Counted from the first letter of the stretch, positions 10,350 to 32,432 are shown. The stretch is DNA of 64,000 bases from Pseudoips prasinana (GCA_951640165.1 OX621265.1:20907001-20971000); one strand, 5' to 3'. Program-made: numbers and translations. Notes: generated from the letters alone by a model not told the origin.

Positions 10350-12900
10350 TTTTCGTTTACTTGTTTAAGTTAGTAAAGTCACCCGGTAGTAATAGCCCAT
10401 CATATATTGTATTTTTGATTCATAATTGCTAATCATTTAATTTTATACTAAGTTACTTAAGTTTTTTCATAATTCAGGTTGGGATGAATATTTGTTTGTA
10501 AAGGTTGATGTAATTATTAACAGTTGGTATTTTTAGAAAATTAGTACCTTTGAATGTATTTAAATGACCACTTTAAATAAAATTATGTACCATACTTACT
10601 TAATTTTATGTTGGTAATGTGATAGAGTACGTTTTGATAGTTAATATTTATTTAATAAAATGTCATGAAAATTTAACATGAGAACCTTTACCTCAAATGG
10701 CGATGTCCTGACAAATTGCTTTTTGTTCGTAAAATGGCATGTTCCAAATAGGCATTAGCTGTGTTTTTTTCTCACAATTTTTATTTAAATTATACGTCTC
10801 TAGTTTGGATTTTTCTGACTATTTCTTAAAGTAAGTAAAATTTTTTCTCACAAAACTACAATTTAACCATCTATTTGGATAGAATCAGAATATTTTTTGG
10901 TCAGGGAGCGAGTTCTACATCAAAGTGAAAAATAATGGTGCTTAGTATGTTTTATTTGATTATTCTAAAATAATTATTAATAATATAATTTTGAAAAGTC
11001 TTGTCTTATTTTAAGGGTGATAGGTAGTAAGGCCCTAAAATTAAGTAAATTACCTAATAGATATAAATAAATTTAAGTATATTATTACTGGATTTGGGCA
11101 GCGCAAGAATGGCAATTGTGGCTATCCGTGGGGAAGAATCCTTTGTCCATCATTGGAAGTCTAAATTAATAATAATTGATAAATTACGATTAGAGAGGTG
11201 ATTTATATTATGAATATTTATGATATTATTTTGAATAAAACAATGTCATTTTCTAAACCTGCTTATGTTTATTTATCCTTGTAGTATATCTCCTTTAACC
11301 CTGCTCTATGGGTAAATGATTACAAGAAATTATCATTTGTATCCAGTAAAGTTGGGTGCATTAGAATCAGAATAGTTTATTATTTGTTTTAATTCTACTA
11401 TTAAATTGAATCTAAAACAATGCATATATTAATAGGTGTTAAACTATGCCTGGCCACAGTAAAATTGTACAGTGGCCACAAATAATAAAATCACTCATGT
11501 ATCTGTTAGAGTACGGTCTATAACTCAAAACGATTGGATCTTATACAACTTATAGTTAATTTTTCGTTTAGAATACAACTACATTAACAAAGAAATAACA
11601 ATTGGACCGATGAGAATGACGCCATCAATATTAGGCGTTTGGTTATAGTGCCTTCAATAAAAATGTTTCCAAATTTGTTGGTGACATTGAAGATTATTTA
11701 TTCAGCCTTAGTCGTAGAATGATTGCAATGTTACTTATATTAAATGTACATCATCAGCCAGATTTTGCCCACTGCTGGACAAAGGCCTGTTCCAAGCTTA
11801 GATGGTAGATATTGTACATAAGTAGGTAGCGCTGATGCTCGACTACCTGGTGAATCCCTTAGTCGCCTTTACGTCACCCACGGAATGATATGGGGGTGGT
11901 CCTATTCGTCAACCCTTTCTATGCCGGAACAACACGGCTATAAAAGATATTTAAGTAGAAAATGTTAAGAAAGAAACATACTATAAGAATTTAAAATGTA
12001 TATTTGAAAAAAAATAAAAATGATAGTTTAAATTATAAGAATTCTTCTTTTTGCTAACCGTAGATACAACGTAAATAAAGTAACGATAAAGTTGTTTTTT
12101 TTTACGTACACGTTAGTTACTATGCAACCAAAAAAAAATAAAAACGTTTCACAATAACTATAAATAACAAAGCACACAAACACCAATGCTACTACACTAC
12201 CTCCATAAAAACATAAAAAAATACCATAAAAACCACGTTATGGGCGCCAGTGAAGCGTATGAGGTGTGGTTTAAAAAACAATTAACGAATCACGCTCACC
12301 ACTTACAAATTTATTTAAAATTACAAAACAAGGTCATGAACTATAAGCCCGTCAATTATTATGCCCTATGGAGGTAGGCGCGCCAAGTAGTCTCCTGACC
12401 TCGACGATGACGGTGATCATGCGGAGATCCAGGAGGTTGCCAGGCCGGAGAATGACCCACTGGGATTAGGCTGGTCTGTAGTGTGGCGGTGTCAGTGACC
12501 GCTGGTGGGTATGATGTTGTGGTACGGTTGCAATTTGCAGACCGTACTTTGGACCCTGGAATTTACGTCCAGTAAATCAAAATATTCATTTGACCCAAAG
12601 TCTCTCCTGACTGTGACCGCGTAATGGTGATGAGGAAGCGGGAGTACTAATTACGCTTAAGGCGAGTGTGTGAAATTATCACAGGCAGAAGCGGTGTTTA
12701 CAAATAAAGTTTGTAATAAAAAATGTATAAAATTAGTGATGTGAAGCACCGCACATAATATCAATTATAGTGTAGACATTAGGCACAGTAATTGAAGTGG
12801 AATGTTAAAGTTCGCTACAAGGTCAATTAAAGGTGGCCGTTGCACATATATTCTTACAATACCCTACATGAGGTTAATGAGTGAGAACTAAATATTAATC
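10350..12900. other. Intergenic AT-rich DNA, little recognised
   Basis: No multi-exon gene is evident. There is a short LINE/RTE tail near 11747-11800 (ccactgctggacaaaggcct). The stretch at 12361-12660 is more GC-rich and has modest open frames on both strands with no recognisable domain. If the minus-strand first exon at 12910-12943 is real, this block holds its downstream intron. Confidence 0.4.
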
Positions 12901-12909
12901 AACACTTAC

Positions 12910-12943
12910 CCAATATGGGGTTGTCACTGAATGTATCTACCAT
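12910..12943 (-). CDS. Candidate first coding exon of an unidentified minus-strand gene
   Basis: On the minus strand a strong start context (aaaATGg, A at 12943) opens 'MVDTFSDNPIL' plus one base, directly followed by a strong donor (g|gtaagtg at 12909-12903). The sequence beyond it, about 12944-13160, is unusually GC-rich for this region and could be a promoter/5' UTR. No downstream exon was identified with confidence. A phase-compatible acceptor near 12556 opens about 60 codons that resemble nothing I know. Treat as a hypothesis. Confidence 0.3.
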
Positions 12944-13424
12944 TTTCGTATTTTAGACTATATTTGAGAAGCTCTCAATTGTTTTAGCACGATAGACGAC
13001 ACACAATAAAATAAAAAAACGTTTCTTATGAATACTGAGCATACGTGCAAACGCATTGAGTGCAGTCTCGTTCTAATCTTCCCACCGTTCGCTTAACGAC
13101 CGCTTGGCGGCTCGCGGCTACCGCACCGGCTTAGAATACGCGGCGAAGAACTAAACAGACAACGAATTACCGGTATTATTATGTCAGGGCGTGTTAATAA
13201 ATAAGAAAAAATGAACTAAGTTAAGATAAAAGTTAACTATTGAACGTTGAATAAATTTGCACCGTTACAATTATTTAAAATCAATAGTGACTCACACTAC
13301 TTTTTTAAATCAAGTCTTATCCAAGCGAGTTCTATATGTCTGTTATTTTGTGCCGGTAACAATAGCATGAAAGCTTCTTATACTGTGAGTGTCTATACAT
13401 ATCGTGTCCTCCAGGCCGAATTTC

Positions 13425-13765
13425 AACTGGAAGACTAATGGAGACTAGCCAAGTGCGCAGGGCATATTATAGAGCACAAGTGTGTGTGCAAACACAGGGG
13501 CACTTTCTATTCCATCACTCTCATGTTCCAATCGGACGACTAGCAACACGATCGGAAAGAGGTCAGGCACAGGACCGACGGCTTTACGTGCTCTCTGAGG
13601 CACGGGGGTATAATAGCGCCCACTCCCAGACTTCGGGGTGATACTGATTGAGAAATATCTTTTAACGGATAAATCCCAGAATCACATCTGCCCCGACCCG
13701 GATTTGAACCCAGGACCTCATTATAGACGGTTGAACACGCTACCGCTAGACTAACGAGGCAGTCT
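13425..13765 (-). mobile_element. SINE-C copy
   Basis: Minus strand. The tRNA-like head is at 13765-13690 (reverse complement of ctagcggtagcgtgttcaac and tgggttcaaatcc) and the body carries gagagcacgtaaagccgtcg reversed at about 13575-13600. It lies immediately beside the start of the Helitron at 13819. Confidence 0.75.
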
Positions 13766-14250
13766 ATACATATATTTAAACAAATCGAATATGCATCTTC
13801 TTTTTACATATGTTAAAATCTATACATATAATAAATCTGTAGAAAAATAATTTATGTACATCAAAAGAAAATCCAAAAAAAATAGCCAGGGTATTAAAGA
13901 ACAACCAATAGAACCCATTTCCAGCATTTTTAGAATTTTTGTCTGTTTGTCTGTGTGTCTGTTTGTCTGTTTGTCTGTTTATATGTTCGGGTATCACGTA
14001 AAATATACGAAAGCAATGTGGATAACTTTTATACACAACGATTGAGCGTAACTTGAGGTAACATTTAGTTTTTGTTTTATTGCAATCGGTTCAGTCTATC
14101 AAAAGATATTAGATTTTAAAGTAATCATGGAGAAAAATAACACACATTTCATTTCGGTACTTCAAGATGAACTAATGTTTATAGTTGAACTAAACTGTCC
14201 GATAGATGTCATTGAGCATATTATGACATCTCTTTTCTGAATGAACTAGG

Positions 14251-14756
14251 TTGATAGTTGATTTTTGTTTCGATAGATGTCGGTGTGCATTTCTTTTGAC
14301 TCGCGGTGTTAAGATTTGCCCGTGTTTGCTGATTGCATGAGTTACGTAGGGTTTTGAATGTTCTGAATTGTTTCGAAATAAGGTCTTGGTTGCCTAGAAG
14401 TAAGTCGTTGTCCAAAATTGGTTATTAAAAAAATCTGTTTTCTTTGGGCAAATTGAATTATGTAGAAGGTTGGGTTTGTTATAATTTAATTTTAAATTAT
14501 TGATAGTTGATTTTTATTTTGATACATGTCGTTGTGCTTGATAGTTGATTTTTATTTCGTTAGATGTCGTTGTGCATTGCTTTTGACTCGCGGTGTTAAG
14601 ATTAGGGCTTTGAATGTTCCGAATTTATTCGAAATAAGGTCTTGGTTGGCTAGAAGTATGTCGTTGTCCAAAATTGGTTATTAAAATATTCTGTTTTCTT
14701 TGGGCAAATTGAATTATGTACAAGGTTGGATTTGTTATAATTTAATTTTAAATTAT
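14251..14756. repeat. Tandem segmental duplication inside the Helitron
   Basis: Two direct copies share tttgactcgcggtgttaaga, aataaggtcttggtt, tcgttgtccaaaattggtta and ctttgggcaaattgaattat. Copy 2 lacks about 45 bp present in copy 1. Confidence 0.8.
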
Positions 14757-15761
14757 AATCAATCGATCGGAAGTTTGTGCTGTCGATTCGTTTGTAACGC
14801 GAATGTACAGACGATTCGAATTTTATTGAGCCTGTCCGATTGAATGTATTTGAATGTATTAAATTAACCCGGTCTCTCATAATTTTCTCAGCACAAATCT
14901 AAATACCTACCTATGTAAAAGAGGAAACTGCTGGGGAACGGCTGGGGTTAGAGACTTGAAATTTTGCCGGTAGGTACTTTTTATGACGTATGCATTCACT
15001 AAGGAAGGGGTTTTTGGAAATACTAACCCTAAGGGGGTAAAACAGAGAATGAAAGATTATATGAGAATCCGTCATTTTTTGAAGTTAAAGTCTGTGCTTC
15101 GCTACGTATAAGGCAAAGTAATAAAAGTTTTTGAAGACTTTTTTAAAATTTTCTCTACGTTTAAACCTTCCCTGGACTTCCACGAATAATTCAAGACCAA
15201 AATTAGCTAAATTGATAAAGGCGTTGTTGAGTTATAACATTACAACGAAAAGTGGCATTGATTTATATATATATAGATTTTAGAATTTTTGGAAATTCCA
15301 CCCCAAGGGCGTAAAATAGGGGATGTAAGTTTGTATGAAAAGTGTATAATTTTTTAAGTGAAAAGCATGAAAATTGGTATTTGGCCTTTCCGTTTAAAAT
15401 AAAAAATATGTATTTCAGGATTTTAGGAATCTCCACCCCTAAGGGCGCATAATAGGGGATGTATGTTGCGTGTGGGTATACCTATAATGGTTTTGAGGAA
15501 TTTGAAACCACCTAAACTTTGCAACGGCACGAAGCTTCAAGTCAAAACTTTGCATCGTCTTATAGAGTCTACTATTATGCCTGGATCCGCCTAGGGAGAA
15601 ACAGTTATCGTGTCACGTATTCCGTTAGTGCCAAATGATCTCCCTTTTCCGTTTAAAATACTGTAGTTCCCTATAAAAGTGTGTGTCGCGATAACCATCA
15701 ACAATTCGCAAAGTCAAACTCTCAAGTTATAAATTGACTTGAGGAAGGCGGGCAGGTTCAC

Positions 15762-16960
15762 GTGGCGTGCTTACGTGTGAGTTCATCCCACAGTCTGATC
15801 CATGTAGAGCGAGGACCTACGTCTTTTGCTGAGCGCCGTAAAGTGGATGATATTGAACATTCCACATACCAGGCCGCTTGCCGAGCACGCCATTTATTAG
15901 TTGGAGGTCAGCATTGGGATGACGCTCTAGCGGAAGCATGCGTGAGCGACAGTCCACATCGCTTGCGACATTTGTTTGCCATCTTATTGACCTTTTGTGC
16001 GTTATCGGACGCTAAACAGTTATGGCAAAAAATGACAAGTTTGCTGAAGATTTTATGAGACATGTACAACTAAATACTGATGGACAAATTACTGACAGGG
16101 TACGCGAAAATTGTCACAACATGTCCTTATTGGCTATTCAATAGTTATAAGTATAGGAGAGAACCCGATCGGTCAGAGGCTGTGAAAATGCACAGGAGTT
16201 ATCCAATTTATTGTTAAAAATAGGCGATGGCACATACCCCGTACAAGAAGATGGAAAAGTTATTTTGATTGGTAATCTCTGTTCTTACGTTACATCACAG
16301 CAGGAGCTAATTTCTTCTGTGTACGGAGATACCACAAACATGGCAAATCAAGCCGGTTCTTGGCTATGTCAGCGAGCTATTTGACTCCCCACAATGACCA
16401 AGCTGCGGCAATTAATTTCAAAATATTGAGTCATGCGTCCGGTAATAGTAGAGAATATAGCTCAATAAATACATTTATGGAAGAAGATAACGCCACGCAC
16501 TACCTGGTAGAATTTTAGGATTCCCTCAGCACACCCGGACTTTCAGCCCACAAAATAGTTTTAAAAATTGGTGTACCAATAATTCTCCTCAGAAATTTAT
16601 GTCCTACCAAACTTTGTAACGGCACTCGGCTCAAAGTCACAAATCTGCAACATTATCGAAGCTGAAATATTAACCGGTTGCGGCGCTGGTGATATTGTTT
16701 TTATTCCAAGGATACCTATAATTCCTAAAAACTTTCATTTCTCTTTCAAACGAGTGCAATTCCCAGTCAGTCTCTGTTATGCCATGACGATTAGGTAGTA
16801 AAGCTCAGGTCCAGACATTATCCGTTGCGGGGTGGACCTAAGTATAGGATGCTTTTCCCATGGTCAACTATACGTAGCTCTTTCACGCGTCAACAACCCG
16901 AATAACGTTTTTGTGTACGCTCCAGATGGTTCCACAGGTAAAACAAAGAAGCACTAAATT
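15762..16960 (+). pseudogene. Helitron Rep/helicase remnant
   Basis: The first frame (15762-16056) contains 'TYQAACRARHLLVGGQHWDD' and 'SPHRLRHLFAILLTFCALSD', a stretch typical of the region before the helicase motifs in Helitron proteins. After several stops and frameshifts, about 16730-16955 resembles the Pif1-like helicase C-terminus ('FKRVQFPVSLCYAMTI' then 'GCFSHGQLYVALSRVNNPNN'). The KSQGQT-type motif between them is corrupted. Walker A and most of the helicase core are missing. Clearly non-functional. Confidence 0.85.
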
Positions 16961-17475
16961 AAATTATAAAAAAAAATTCGGTATCCTCCCACAGCGCTTT
17001 ACACTAAAAAATTCATTGTTAAGTTCCGACATCCACGCGAACGAAGTCGCGGGCACAGCTAGTATATAAATATATGTAGACACTATTGAATTATTTTTTA
17101 CTTAATCTGATGTCTGCAACTTTACATTACCTATGGATATTATGTATTTATTGAATACATTTTTATTACGTAGGCATACACTAAAGACACTGTATAATAA
17201 ATAAAATTTATTGTCTAGACATACTAGCGTTACTAGCCCATTAGTGAGGATGAGAATGAATATGCATTTTCCAAGCGGTGCGTGACATTCCACTGATGGT
17301 GCCCAAATTAAAACTATAAAAAGCCCATGGTAGGTTTAAATTTATTTTATAGCAACATTACTCAGGAATTTACGTCCTGTCAAATTCAATAACAAAGTCC
17401 AATTGTCAATGTTAAAAAAAAAAAAACTCCGCAGTGAACGTGATAATGTGAATTTACAGAAAAAATACATTAAAT

Positions 17476-26319
<8,844 letters not shown>

Positions 26320-26370
26320 GTCAGGTAACGTGGGGTAACAACACTTGGAGGTGGGGAAAGATCTGTTTTT

Positions 26371-26376
26371 AATAAA
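26371..26376 (+). terminator. Poly(A) signal of HINT2
   Basis: AATAAA 52 nt after the HINT2 stop at 26317-26319. Confidence 0.7.
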
Positions 26377-26545
26377 TTAATTTATAAATTATGTATTTTC
26401 CTGTCAAATGTATATTTATAATTGAATTCGAAATATATAACAGTCTTAAAATAAAAAATATATTAAGTTTGATGACCCAAATGTTCGAGTATTTAGACAT
26501 ACGATTGGCGTGTGGGGACCGAGGTTTAAGGGGCATCCTTAAAGA

Positions 26546-26582
26546 GCGTTGATGCATCCCTGTGATGCATCAACGCTCACCT
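26546..26582. repeat. 15-bp inverted repeat around a LINE-end motif
   Basis: gagcgttgatgcatc is followed after five bases by its exact reverse complement. The same gagcgttgatg sequence marks the 3' ends of the LINE fragments at 21510 and 48010, so this is a minus-strand LINE end fragment with a local inversion. Confidence 0.6.
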
Positions 26583-26878
26583 TTTCTGTTTCTCTGTGTT
26601 CCCGTGTCTTCCTAGCTACTTTTACTTTATGTTGAAACTCACAAAAACAGATCTTGAATTCGCCTCAATATTGTAAATTATGAAGGCATGAGAACTTGCA
26701 AATTGATTTTGGTATTTAATAACAGATCCTACGATACTTAAGCTGGCTTTAAGTACTGTACCTTACATTGTATTAAACGAAAATAAAACGCTGCCTTCCT
26801 TATTTACAAACAGTAACAAAAAAGACTTACGGAATTGAAATACTGTCTACGGAAATCAAAAGATATTTTCAATTACTT

Positions 26879-27125
26879 ACTTATCGTATGGGCAGTGGTT
26901 ACTAGTGACAGAGTCGTTCAAGCCGCCCATTAGGCCTTTGAAATGGCTTAACGACTGTTGCCTAATGGCTGCAACCGAGACTGACAGCTTAACGTGCCCT
27001 CCGAAGCACGGAGACGCTCAGAAATTATACCACTTTGGCGGTCACCCATCTGTGGACTGACCGAGAGCCTAGTTGCTTAACCTCGCCGATCACTTACGGA
27101 CTGGTGAGAGCATCTGGCTATGAGC
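26879..27125 (-). mobile_element. SINE-D copy
   Basis: Minus strand. Begins ttacttatcgtatgggcagt and ends with the 5S-like head (cggtcacccatctgtgg, agttgcttaacctcgcc, reversed). Confidence 0.8.
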
Positions 27126-27129
27126 GCTT

Positions 27130-28560
27130 CATTTTCAATTGATTGTATTATGTAGAATGCTGAAGGCGCAACTTGCATAATATTTACGACACTACCCCGG
27201 AGACGTAATTACCCTATTTACACATTATAAAGTTGTTAAATGTTTAATGAAATTTATTAATGCAATTCTAGTAATCAATATTTAAACATTGTACAATATT
27301 GATAAAGTATTATACAAAGTAGTTACTCTTTGTTTTATTTATGCAAAAAGTACAATTTACTTTCGAACAAAATTACATAGGAATTGTATCAGTTTTATTT
27401 TTGTGCTTGAATTGTCAAACCTATCTGAACTATATTTAAATTTAGTTTTGTGTTAGGTGGATTTTATATTACAATTTATATACGTACAACATATATATAT
27501 TACAATACTCTTTCTCATTCTACGTAATGCATAATTTGACGCTCATTCTAAATATTCTTTTACGTGCCTTAATATTGTAGTATTAGTTGCCAGTTGCCAA
27601 AATCTCGCACAATTACTTTTGATTGCGTCAAAAACTTATTGTGTAGGAAACTTGAGCTTTTAAAATCGTGAAGATGGTTGTAGATAGTCTTCTGCCACCG
27701 ATCTAGATACTGTCTTTACCTAGCGCTTAACCTGAGTGTCAAAAGTATAAAAAAACGTGTCATATCGAAGCCATTGCTAAGTTTAGTTTAGATGTTAGTG
27801 CAATAATTTCCCAAATTTGTTTTTTTGACTTTCTTTTCTTTTTATCTTATTAATTACTTGTACAGACAAGCCAGGAAAGTAGATTAGTACATTTATATAA
27901 TATGTAAAAATGCTTATGGGAGCATATGGAATACCTTGTAGCATACCAGCTTACAAAAAATTGTTTTTTGATATATTGTTTCACCTGTTTTGATAAATAT
28001 TGTTCTACTAATTGTGATATTCCAAGGGTGTATTAACCACCATAGGAGTAGTATATTCATAAGTTGTATGTGGAACCCATTGCAAAAGAGTCTTTTATCT
28101 TTCATCTCACAGGATAAGTAGGAAAGCATGAATTAATAATTTATTTTCTTGGATTGTCTTAACTTATAGGCTTCTAAAATTATATCTCAATATAAATTCG
28201 ATGTTGGTTATAAATTCATTTAGATTACTACCGCCGAAGTTATATTGGGAGATGGGTTCCTATGGGCCTAAATATTGTATTGTATTCAGTATCAAAGCGA
28301 CACCACAGTTTGACGCGTCTGATTGGAAGACAGGGGACGTGAGTGTGTTTGTAAACTTTGTGTTGAGCTGATTCATTTAATCAAAATACATTTTAAGATT
28401 TGAACATCGTTTGGAAAGAAATTACTATTTATATATATTTTAAACGCACTTAGAATGTTTGATCAAAAAGTATAGGTACCTCTCATATATCAATAAATCG
28501 TATATCATTTTGTTATTAATATTTTGAGAAACCAGTAAGTCTCTAAATGATCATGTTATT
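27130..28560. other. AT-rich intergenic DNA, no feature recognised
   Basis: No coding, repeat or RNA signature could be supported on either strand. It may hold promoter or intergenic sequence downstream of HINT2. Confidence 0.4.
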
Positions 28561-28574
28561 ATTTATAAAGAAAC

Positions 28575-28950
28575 TATATGGTTTCTAGTAAAACACCAAT
28601 AACCTCGCAAGACTATATACTTAACACCATAAGCAACTTCTTTTGTTCTACAACTTTTGATAATTTGTTAGATTTTATTTTCATACAAAAATAAGTATTG
28701 ATTTAATTTCATGCTTGAATGTTTATAACTCTATGAACATCGCATAGACTTCCACACGCGCCCGAGCTAAGGGTCGTTTACGCCTCGTCCTTTCGTTTAT
28801 GAATGAAACATAGACCTACAAATGTCATGACAGTACAAAAAAACTTTTATTTTTTTTCATATTTTGATTTAAGTTCGAACTCGTAGAACAAAAGTTGTTG
28901 CTTATGGTGTTAGCTATCTGGTGCTGCGAGGTTGTTGGTGTTTTACAAAT
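28575..28950. mobile_element. Foldback MITE, single-arm copy
   Basis: The left end (gtaaaacaccaataacctcg) and right end (gcgaggttgttggtgtttta) are inverted repeats of about 90 bp around an AT-rich centre with acatagacctacaaatgtca. The same family at 54100-54870 has its right arm amplified. Confidence 0.8.
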
Positions 28951-31300
28951 TTCCGTATATTCTAAAGATGTTATATTGAATATAAAATTAGTTTACACTG
29001 TAAATTAATCCATAGTCATTGTTGCAATATTTTTATTCAGTTATTATTATACACATGTTAAGTTTTCACAAATGAATAGTAATAGTAGTTATTTTGACTG
29101 ATAGTTTAGATAAAACCTCAATCCGTCTATACAATAGTATTAATTCTATAAATTATTATCAAAAGTAGTCGAGCTTTTTCCTTACACAAGCACTCCCCTG
29201 CAAAAATTTACTTAAGATACAACTCAGATTCTTATTACTCGATTCATTGTTTATTTTGTAAGAAAATTGATTGAATTCAATTAAAATGATCTTTGGCCTC
29301 GTTTACTGTCATTATATTCTTCATACATGCTCGCCGGTTTAGGGTACTACTGATCTGACCTTTCTTGAGAACGTCTCCGATTTGGTCAGAGAATTTTCTA
29401 CGAGGTGTACAATGATCGTGACAAATGGAATTCCATTGTCTCTGTCTACACCTCTGGGAAACAGGTGTGAGTCTATGTATGTGCAATGATCTTTTTTTGC
29501 TGAAACATTTGATACGTTTGTTTTGTAACTTTTACAATAAATATGCCCATAGTCTTGCGTTTTCAAAAAAATGGCACATGCTAAATCTTGATAATATTCT
29601 TTCGGCCCTGGCATATGTCCTTGGTTATGTCGAGTCAAACCTAAACTAAGTAGTTTATGTAACTTTGAGCTGAGTAACTTTTACTGCGCTGAAGTTATAA
29701 GCTAATCAAATGTCTTGAATGTTATTCGATGGGTGTACTCATTTATAAATGGTTACTTGTAAAACACCGTTCTGTTACTGTGCACTTTCATAGTAACTTA
29801 TAATGTTCTAAATACTTTTTTTTGTATTATAATGATCTGAGTATAATTGGAATCTCGAGTCAAATCTAAAGTAGGAATAAATCGGTCTATATCTAGTCAG
29901 ATGTGAGTCGTAATGGCGACTTGCGTACAAACTGTGGTTGGACTGGAGGAATCATATTGAGTAAATGATTTTTAAGAGTCGTTTATTTGAAATAATAGCT
30001 TACTTACTTATCGTATGGGCAGTGGTTACCCTAGTGTCAGAGTTATTCAGGCCAGAATTGATCAAGCCAGCTTGGGAGACGGGTTGGCGATCGTAATTTG
30101 ATGATCATAGTTCACAGAAAAACGATGCTACCTGTCCTCTAGTATGTATTCCGTCGGACAATTTCTAAGCCCCCCAAGGGAGATAGGGTAAATAAAAGAA
30201 GAGATGGGGTAAATAATGATTCTACTCTTATTAATATCTTGAATATGATTCCTCCAGTCGCGATCAGTCGCTCATTTGTGCATATCTTTTAGTTTTAAGG
30301 GTTTACGTGGTTTAATTAATTTCTATTTTGATTTTTATTACTCTCCTGACTTGTTGACCCTGACTACAGAAATGACAGTTGAAATTATCGTGTATAATAA
30401 ATAGGTAAGCTATACGGGCTTAGAATTATATCAAATTGAACAATTTAGAAATGCTTTTTGAGATTTAGAGAGTTTACAAAAAATACCTACCTATTTATGT
30501 TACATATTTTAGAAATTAGTTTATATTCGATGCCAAATATATGTGATAAATCATTAATGAAAATTTGTATTTGTATGAAATATTGTGTTAAATGTTATAT
30601 TAATCAAATTTATATATAGCTACAACATTGTACTGTATGGTGGGGTAAATTTAGCATAAAGGGGTAAATTTCGTAACACATGAAATAAATCACCAAATCT
30701 CATGAAATGTGTGTAATACAATGCTTTAAATTTTCATATTAGATGAATATAACAATATTTATGTCATATTTAATTGAATTATTGATTATTTTTTTAAATA
30801 TAAAACGTCCCTTAGACTGCTATATGTATTACAAAAGTATAAATATTCTTTATTAAACCTCGGATGAATACGAATCGATTACAGATTATATAATAGTAAC
30901 TTGAAAAAAAATAACTCTGGTCATAGAAAATACTTTTTATTTTAATCTTATTATGTAATCTGTTATCGAAATCATTCCTACAAACATAAATTGATTCTTA
31001 TAAAGTTTTGCTTATCTATTGAATTTTACTGTAACGTGTTGCCGTATTTACCCCGCTTTATACTTAACTTACCCCATGGTGGGGTAATATATGTAACAGG
31101 TATCAAGTCGGGAGTTTTATTTAGTGGGTTGTGGGCTCGGCGAGCTTCGTTCGATCGTTTTGTTGCAAAGCGAATGCGAACGTGCGCGCGCCGATCAACA
31201 TCTGTTAAGAATTTAAAGCAGTTTTAAATTCTGTAACCAAAGTTAGAATAGCTATTGTAATAAAAAGATTTTATTATTTGATCTGTTGTTTGTTTATTAA
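28951..31300. other. AT-rich intergenic DNA with scattered repeat pieces
   Basis: Contains an intact copy (29277-29490) of the repeat that is interrupted at 24545-25280, a SINE-D end (30001-30055) joined to a 'ttggcgatcgtaatt' repeat piece (30060-30190), and several ggggtaaat motifs between 30190 and 31090 that could mark an unrecognised element. No gene found. Confidence 0.4.
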
Positions 31301-31306
31301 CTAGGC

Positions 31307-31558
31307 TACGGTCACCGTAGCCTAGTTGGTAGTGCTCCTGCCTACGAAGCTGGTGGTCCTGGGTTCGAATCCCGGTAAGTGCAAATATTTGTGTGATGAG
31401 CACGAATATTTGTTTCTGAGTCATGGATGTTTTCTATGTATTTAAGTATTTATCTATCTATATAAGTATGTATATCGTCGCCTGGTACCCATAGTACAAG
31501 CTTTGCTTAGTTTGGGGCTAGGATGATCTGTGTGACATTGTCCCCAGATATTATTATC
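31307..31558 (+). mobile_element. SINE-A copy
   Basis: Complete and close to the 49326 and 50764 copies. Intact box A/box B-like head, body and ttgtccccagatatt end. Confidence 0.9.
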
Positions 31559-31599
31559 ATGTCTTTTATTCCGTGTCATTCTTATTTCATACATTTACA

Positions 31600-31835
31600 A
31601 ATATAAAGTTACAAAAAAAATATATTTAAAAATATAAAAAATAGAGATCCAATCGGCAACGGAGCAGGGTCCATGCTACCGATGGTCAAGGCTCCAGAGA
31701 GAGGAACCTCCTCACAATACGCGCCGTCTCCAAAAGAACTGCCTTCTGAACCTGACCCTTGACCCAACTACCTAACGCGAGCCTCTTAAGGTGACGGTCG
31801 AGGCTCTTGGCAATTAAACCATTATTATTATTATT
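31600..31835 (-). mobile_element. Non-LTR retrotransposon 3' fragment, second copy
   Basis: Diverged homologue of 1-420: shared gagaggaacctcctcacaat-like block and gacccaac.accctaacg. It abuts a SINE-A on one side and an ATT run on the other. Confidence 0.6.
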
Positions 31836-31849
31836 GTACACCAATATTT

Positions 31850-32224
31850 AAATTTAAAAGGGTGCATTGGATCCGGTGGTAGCATTAAAGCGCGACCGTC
31901 GTTATTAACACAAGGTGCGCCATAATTATAATACCTTCCTCAATATAGACAGAACCATTCAGACAATATGTAGTGAAAATATACCTAAAACTATAAATTT
32001 TGAACTTAATCTCTTTGTCAATAACTTAATACAAGCTAGTTAAATATCATTGCTATTATAAAATAAATTTTGTAAATGTTTTCATATAATCCGTGTACCT
32101 AAATATCTATGTAACTAGAAATAATAATGTATACAACTATATTACTACGATCATGTTCTGACTATTTACAAGCGCTTTTTTAAAGTCTACGTGAATAAAA
32201 ACCTTTTTTATTTTATTTTATTTT
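31850..32224 (+). repeat. R240 dispersed repeat
   Basis: Starts gcattggatccggtggtagc and ends aaaaaccttttttatt. Other copies: 37685-38038, 33345-33655, 43675-43925 (reversed), 47541-47875 and the split copy at 7255-7716. The homopolymer-like end suggests a retroposed element; class not resolved. Confidence 0.7.
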
Positions 32225-32415
32225 AACAAAGTAAACAGTTGTATTAAATCTAGTACAATGGGCGGTCTTATCGCTAACTGCGATCTCTTCCAGACAACGT
32301 TAGGATGGACAAGATCAGCAAGAAGAACAATTAAACGAGTGATAGGGGTGTAGCAACTTAAGAAATAAATAGTAAATATAAATAGATGTTACTAATAACC
32401 CAATGTTACTAATAA

Positions 32416-32432
32416 CCCCCCCCCCCCCCCCC
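32416..32432. repeat. (C)17 homopolymer
   Basis: Seventeen consecutive C, directly before a SINE-C/LINE composite. Length may be unreliable in an assembly. Confidence 0.9.

Larger units (their letters stand above)
13819..17062 (+). mobile_element. Decayed Helitron with helicase remnants
   Basis: Begins TCtatacatataataaa directly after an A and ends cgggcacagCTAG directly before a T, the A|TC...CTAG|T arrangement of Helitrons. The same termini bound short copies elsewhere in the window. Inside are a (gtctgttt)n stretch (about 13940-13980), a duplicated segment (14251-14508 versus 14539-14756) and frames related to Rep/helicase (see 15762-16960). About 3.2 kb is shorter than intact autonomous Helitrons, so internal deletion is inferred. 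Confidence 0.65.

Noticed and set aside
12186..12377. 63-codon plus-strand frame ending in a GC-rich stretch
   Set aside because: No domain, no splice or promoter context; neighbouring frames are equally open.
27914..28129. 71-codon minus frame in the AT-rich region
   Set aside because: Low-complexity hydrophobic translation, no splice sites or homology recognised.
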